DNA from: Nisaea acidiphila
GTDB taxonomy: Bacteria; Pseudomonadota; Alphaproteobacteria; Thalassobaculales; Thalassobaculaceae
Assembly: GCF_024662015.1 (NCBI RefSeq)
Contig: NZ_CP102480.1
Span: 2,762,501-2,826,500, forward strand
DNA: 64,000 bases
Direction of reading: 5' to 3'
The translations under genes were made by a program, and so were the position numbers. Positions 63,460 to 64,000 of this stretch are shown here, in pieces (within the stretch, counting starts at the first letter, position 1; every line of letters begins with the position of its first letter). Under the pieces are notes generated by a model. It ran no database searches. It was not told the DNA's origin and worked only from the letters and a program-made list of their open reading frames with translations.

Positions 63460-64000
63460 TCAAACTCTGGATTGTCGCAGTTTTGTGAATGCGAGGAACA
63501 AGGTCGCCAGCGGCATGTCACCCTCGTCGCGCATCGAGCCCTGCCGCAACTCGGTCAAAGACAGTCCCGCATGCTCTGCCGTATCGCGAAGGTAGCCGGC
63601 ACTATGGCAGTGAACGCCGTCGCGGCCGATGCCAATTCCATTCTCGTCCGGGCCGGTGAGTTCGTGTGCCGTCATCAACAATGTGCCGCCCGGCGCCAAG
63701 CGGTTCGATATGGACGTAAAGAGCGGACCGAGATCGCCAATATAGGCGCTGACATCAGCTGCGATTGCGAGGTCGTAGACCTCGTCTTCACGGGAAAGCA
63801 CCTCGACGGCATGCCCGACCGTGAGCCGGTCATAGATCGCCTTCTCCTCGGCGCGCCGTACCATCTCCTTGGCAATGTCGATGCCAGACAGGTGATTGCA
63901 ATGCGGCCGGAATGCCGCGCCTGAGAGGCCGGTGCCGCATCCGATATCGACGGCGCGCGGGATGTTGCGGCCTTCCGACAGGATTCCCAGTTCGACGCCG
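63460..64000 (-). CDS. SAM-dependent methyltransferase, 5' truncated by window
   Basis: The frame is open past the window end, so the N-terminus is missing. The visible part contains the SAM loop DIGCGTGLSG, SGIDIAKEMVRRA and a motif-II-like DLAIAADVSAYIGDLG, followed by LAPGGTLLMTAHE. This resembles the TPR-methyltransferase group (COG4976), but the N-terminal part is not seen. It ends just after the oxygenase-like gene on the same strand. Target unknown. Confidence 0.8.
   Translation of the reverse strand, partial: GVELGILSEGRNIPRAVDIGCGTGLSGAAFRPHCNHLSGIDIAKEMVRRAEEKAIYDRLTVGHAVEVLSREDEVYDLAIAADVSAYIGDLGPLFTSISNRLAPGGTLLMTAHELTGPDENGIGIGRDGVHCHSAGYLRDTAEHAGLSLTELRQGSMRDEGDMPLATLFLAFTKLRQSRV

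Overview
The window is a GC-rich, densely coded chromosomal segment of an alphaproteobacterium. A Rhodospirillales-type marine bacterium is the best guess. Support comes from an RpoE/ChrR pair with an alphaproteobacterial TGATCC-N18-TAA promoter, a PAS_5-type protein, a CbiGH-CobJ fusion, RTX proteins and a DMSP-lyase-like cupin. The genus is not readable from the sequence.

Layout. (1) 1-17.1 kb is surface polysaccharide: several family-2 glycosyltransferases, the complete dTDP-L-rhamnose set rfbC-rfbB-rfbD-rfbA, an M23 peptidase, a sulfotransferase-like protein, an AsnB amidotransferase and a TPR protein with two GT2 domains. A class III cyclase, a YqaA membrane protein and a DUF4347-RTX protein lie among them. 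(2) 17-26.3 kb is mostly single genes: aspS, an RTX metalloprotease, an asparaginase, a SpoU-type methyltransferase, the sigma/anti-sigma pair, an IalB-like secreted protein, rlmN and a DMSP-lyase-like cupin. (3) 26.3-31.1 kb is a compact six-gene minus-strand cluster of unknown function: a small protein, a DUF2272+SH3 protein, a lipoprotein, a 605-residue repeat protein and two related three-helix membrane proteins. It is the best candidate for an undescribed system. (4) 31.2-38.4 kb holds a SIS isomerase, a degenerate Smr protein, Bax-inhibitor-1, several unknowns, tRNA-Thr(CGU), a PAS protein and a Fur-family regulator. (5) 38.4-48.9 kb and 56.4-62.2 kb carry cobalamin synthesis: cobB-cobA, cbiD-cobK, cbiX-cobH-cobL-cobI-cobJ-cobM, and riboswitch-controlled cobW-cobN-cobO. 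(6) 49.3-54.7 kb is a second sugar locus, probably for a nonulosonic acid: a frameshifted CBS-nucleotidyltransferase, a surface-carbohydrate protein, an epimerase, NeuD-like and NeuB-like genes. A second class III cyclase and a GNAT protein follow. (7) The right end has a coiled-coil small protein, a 2OG-oxygenase-like protein and a truncated methyltransferase.

How the genes work together. The rml genes would make dTDP-rhamnose for the neighbouring glycosyltransferases, while the 49-54 kb locus would make and activate a nine-carbon acid sugar. The cobalamin genes mix hallmarks of early cobalt insertion (CbiX with MXCXXC and a His-rich tail, CbiG, CbiD) with the late-insertion chelatase CobN, so the route is a hybrid. 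The sigma factor appears to transcribe its own operon, and its ChrR-like partner has lost the zinc ligands of the anti-sigma domain.
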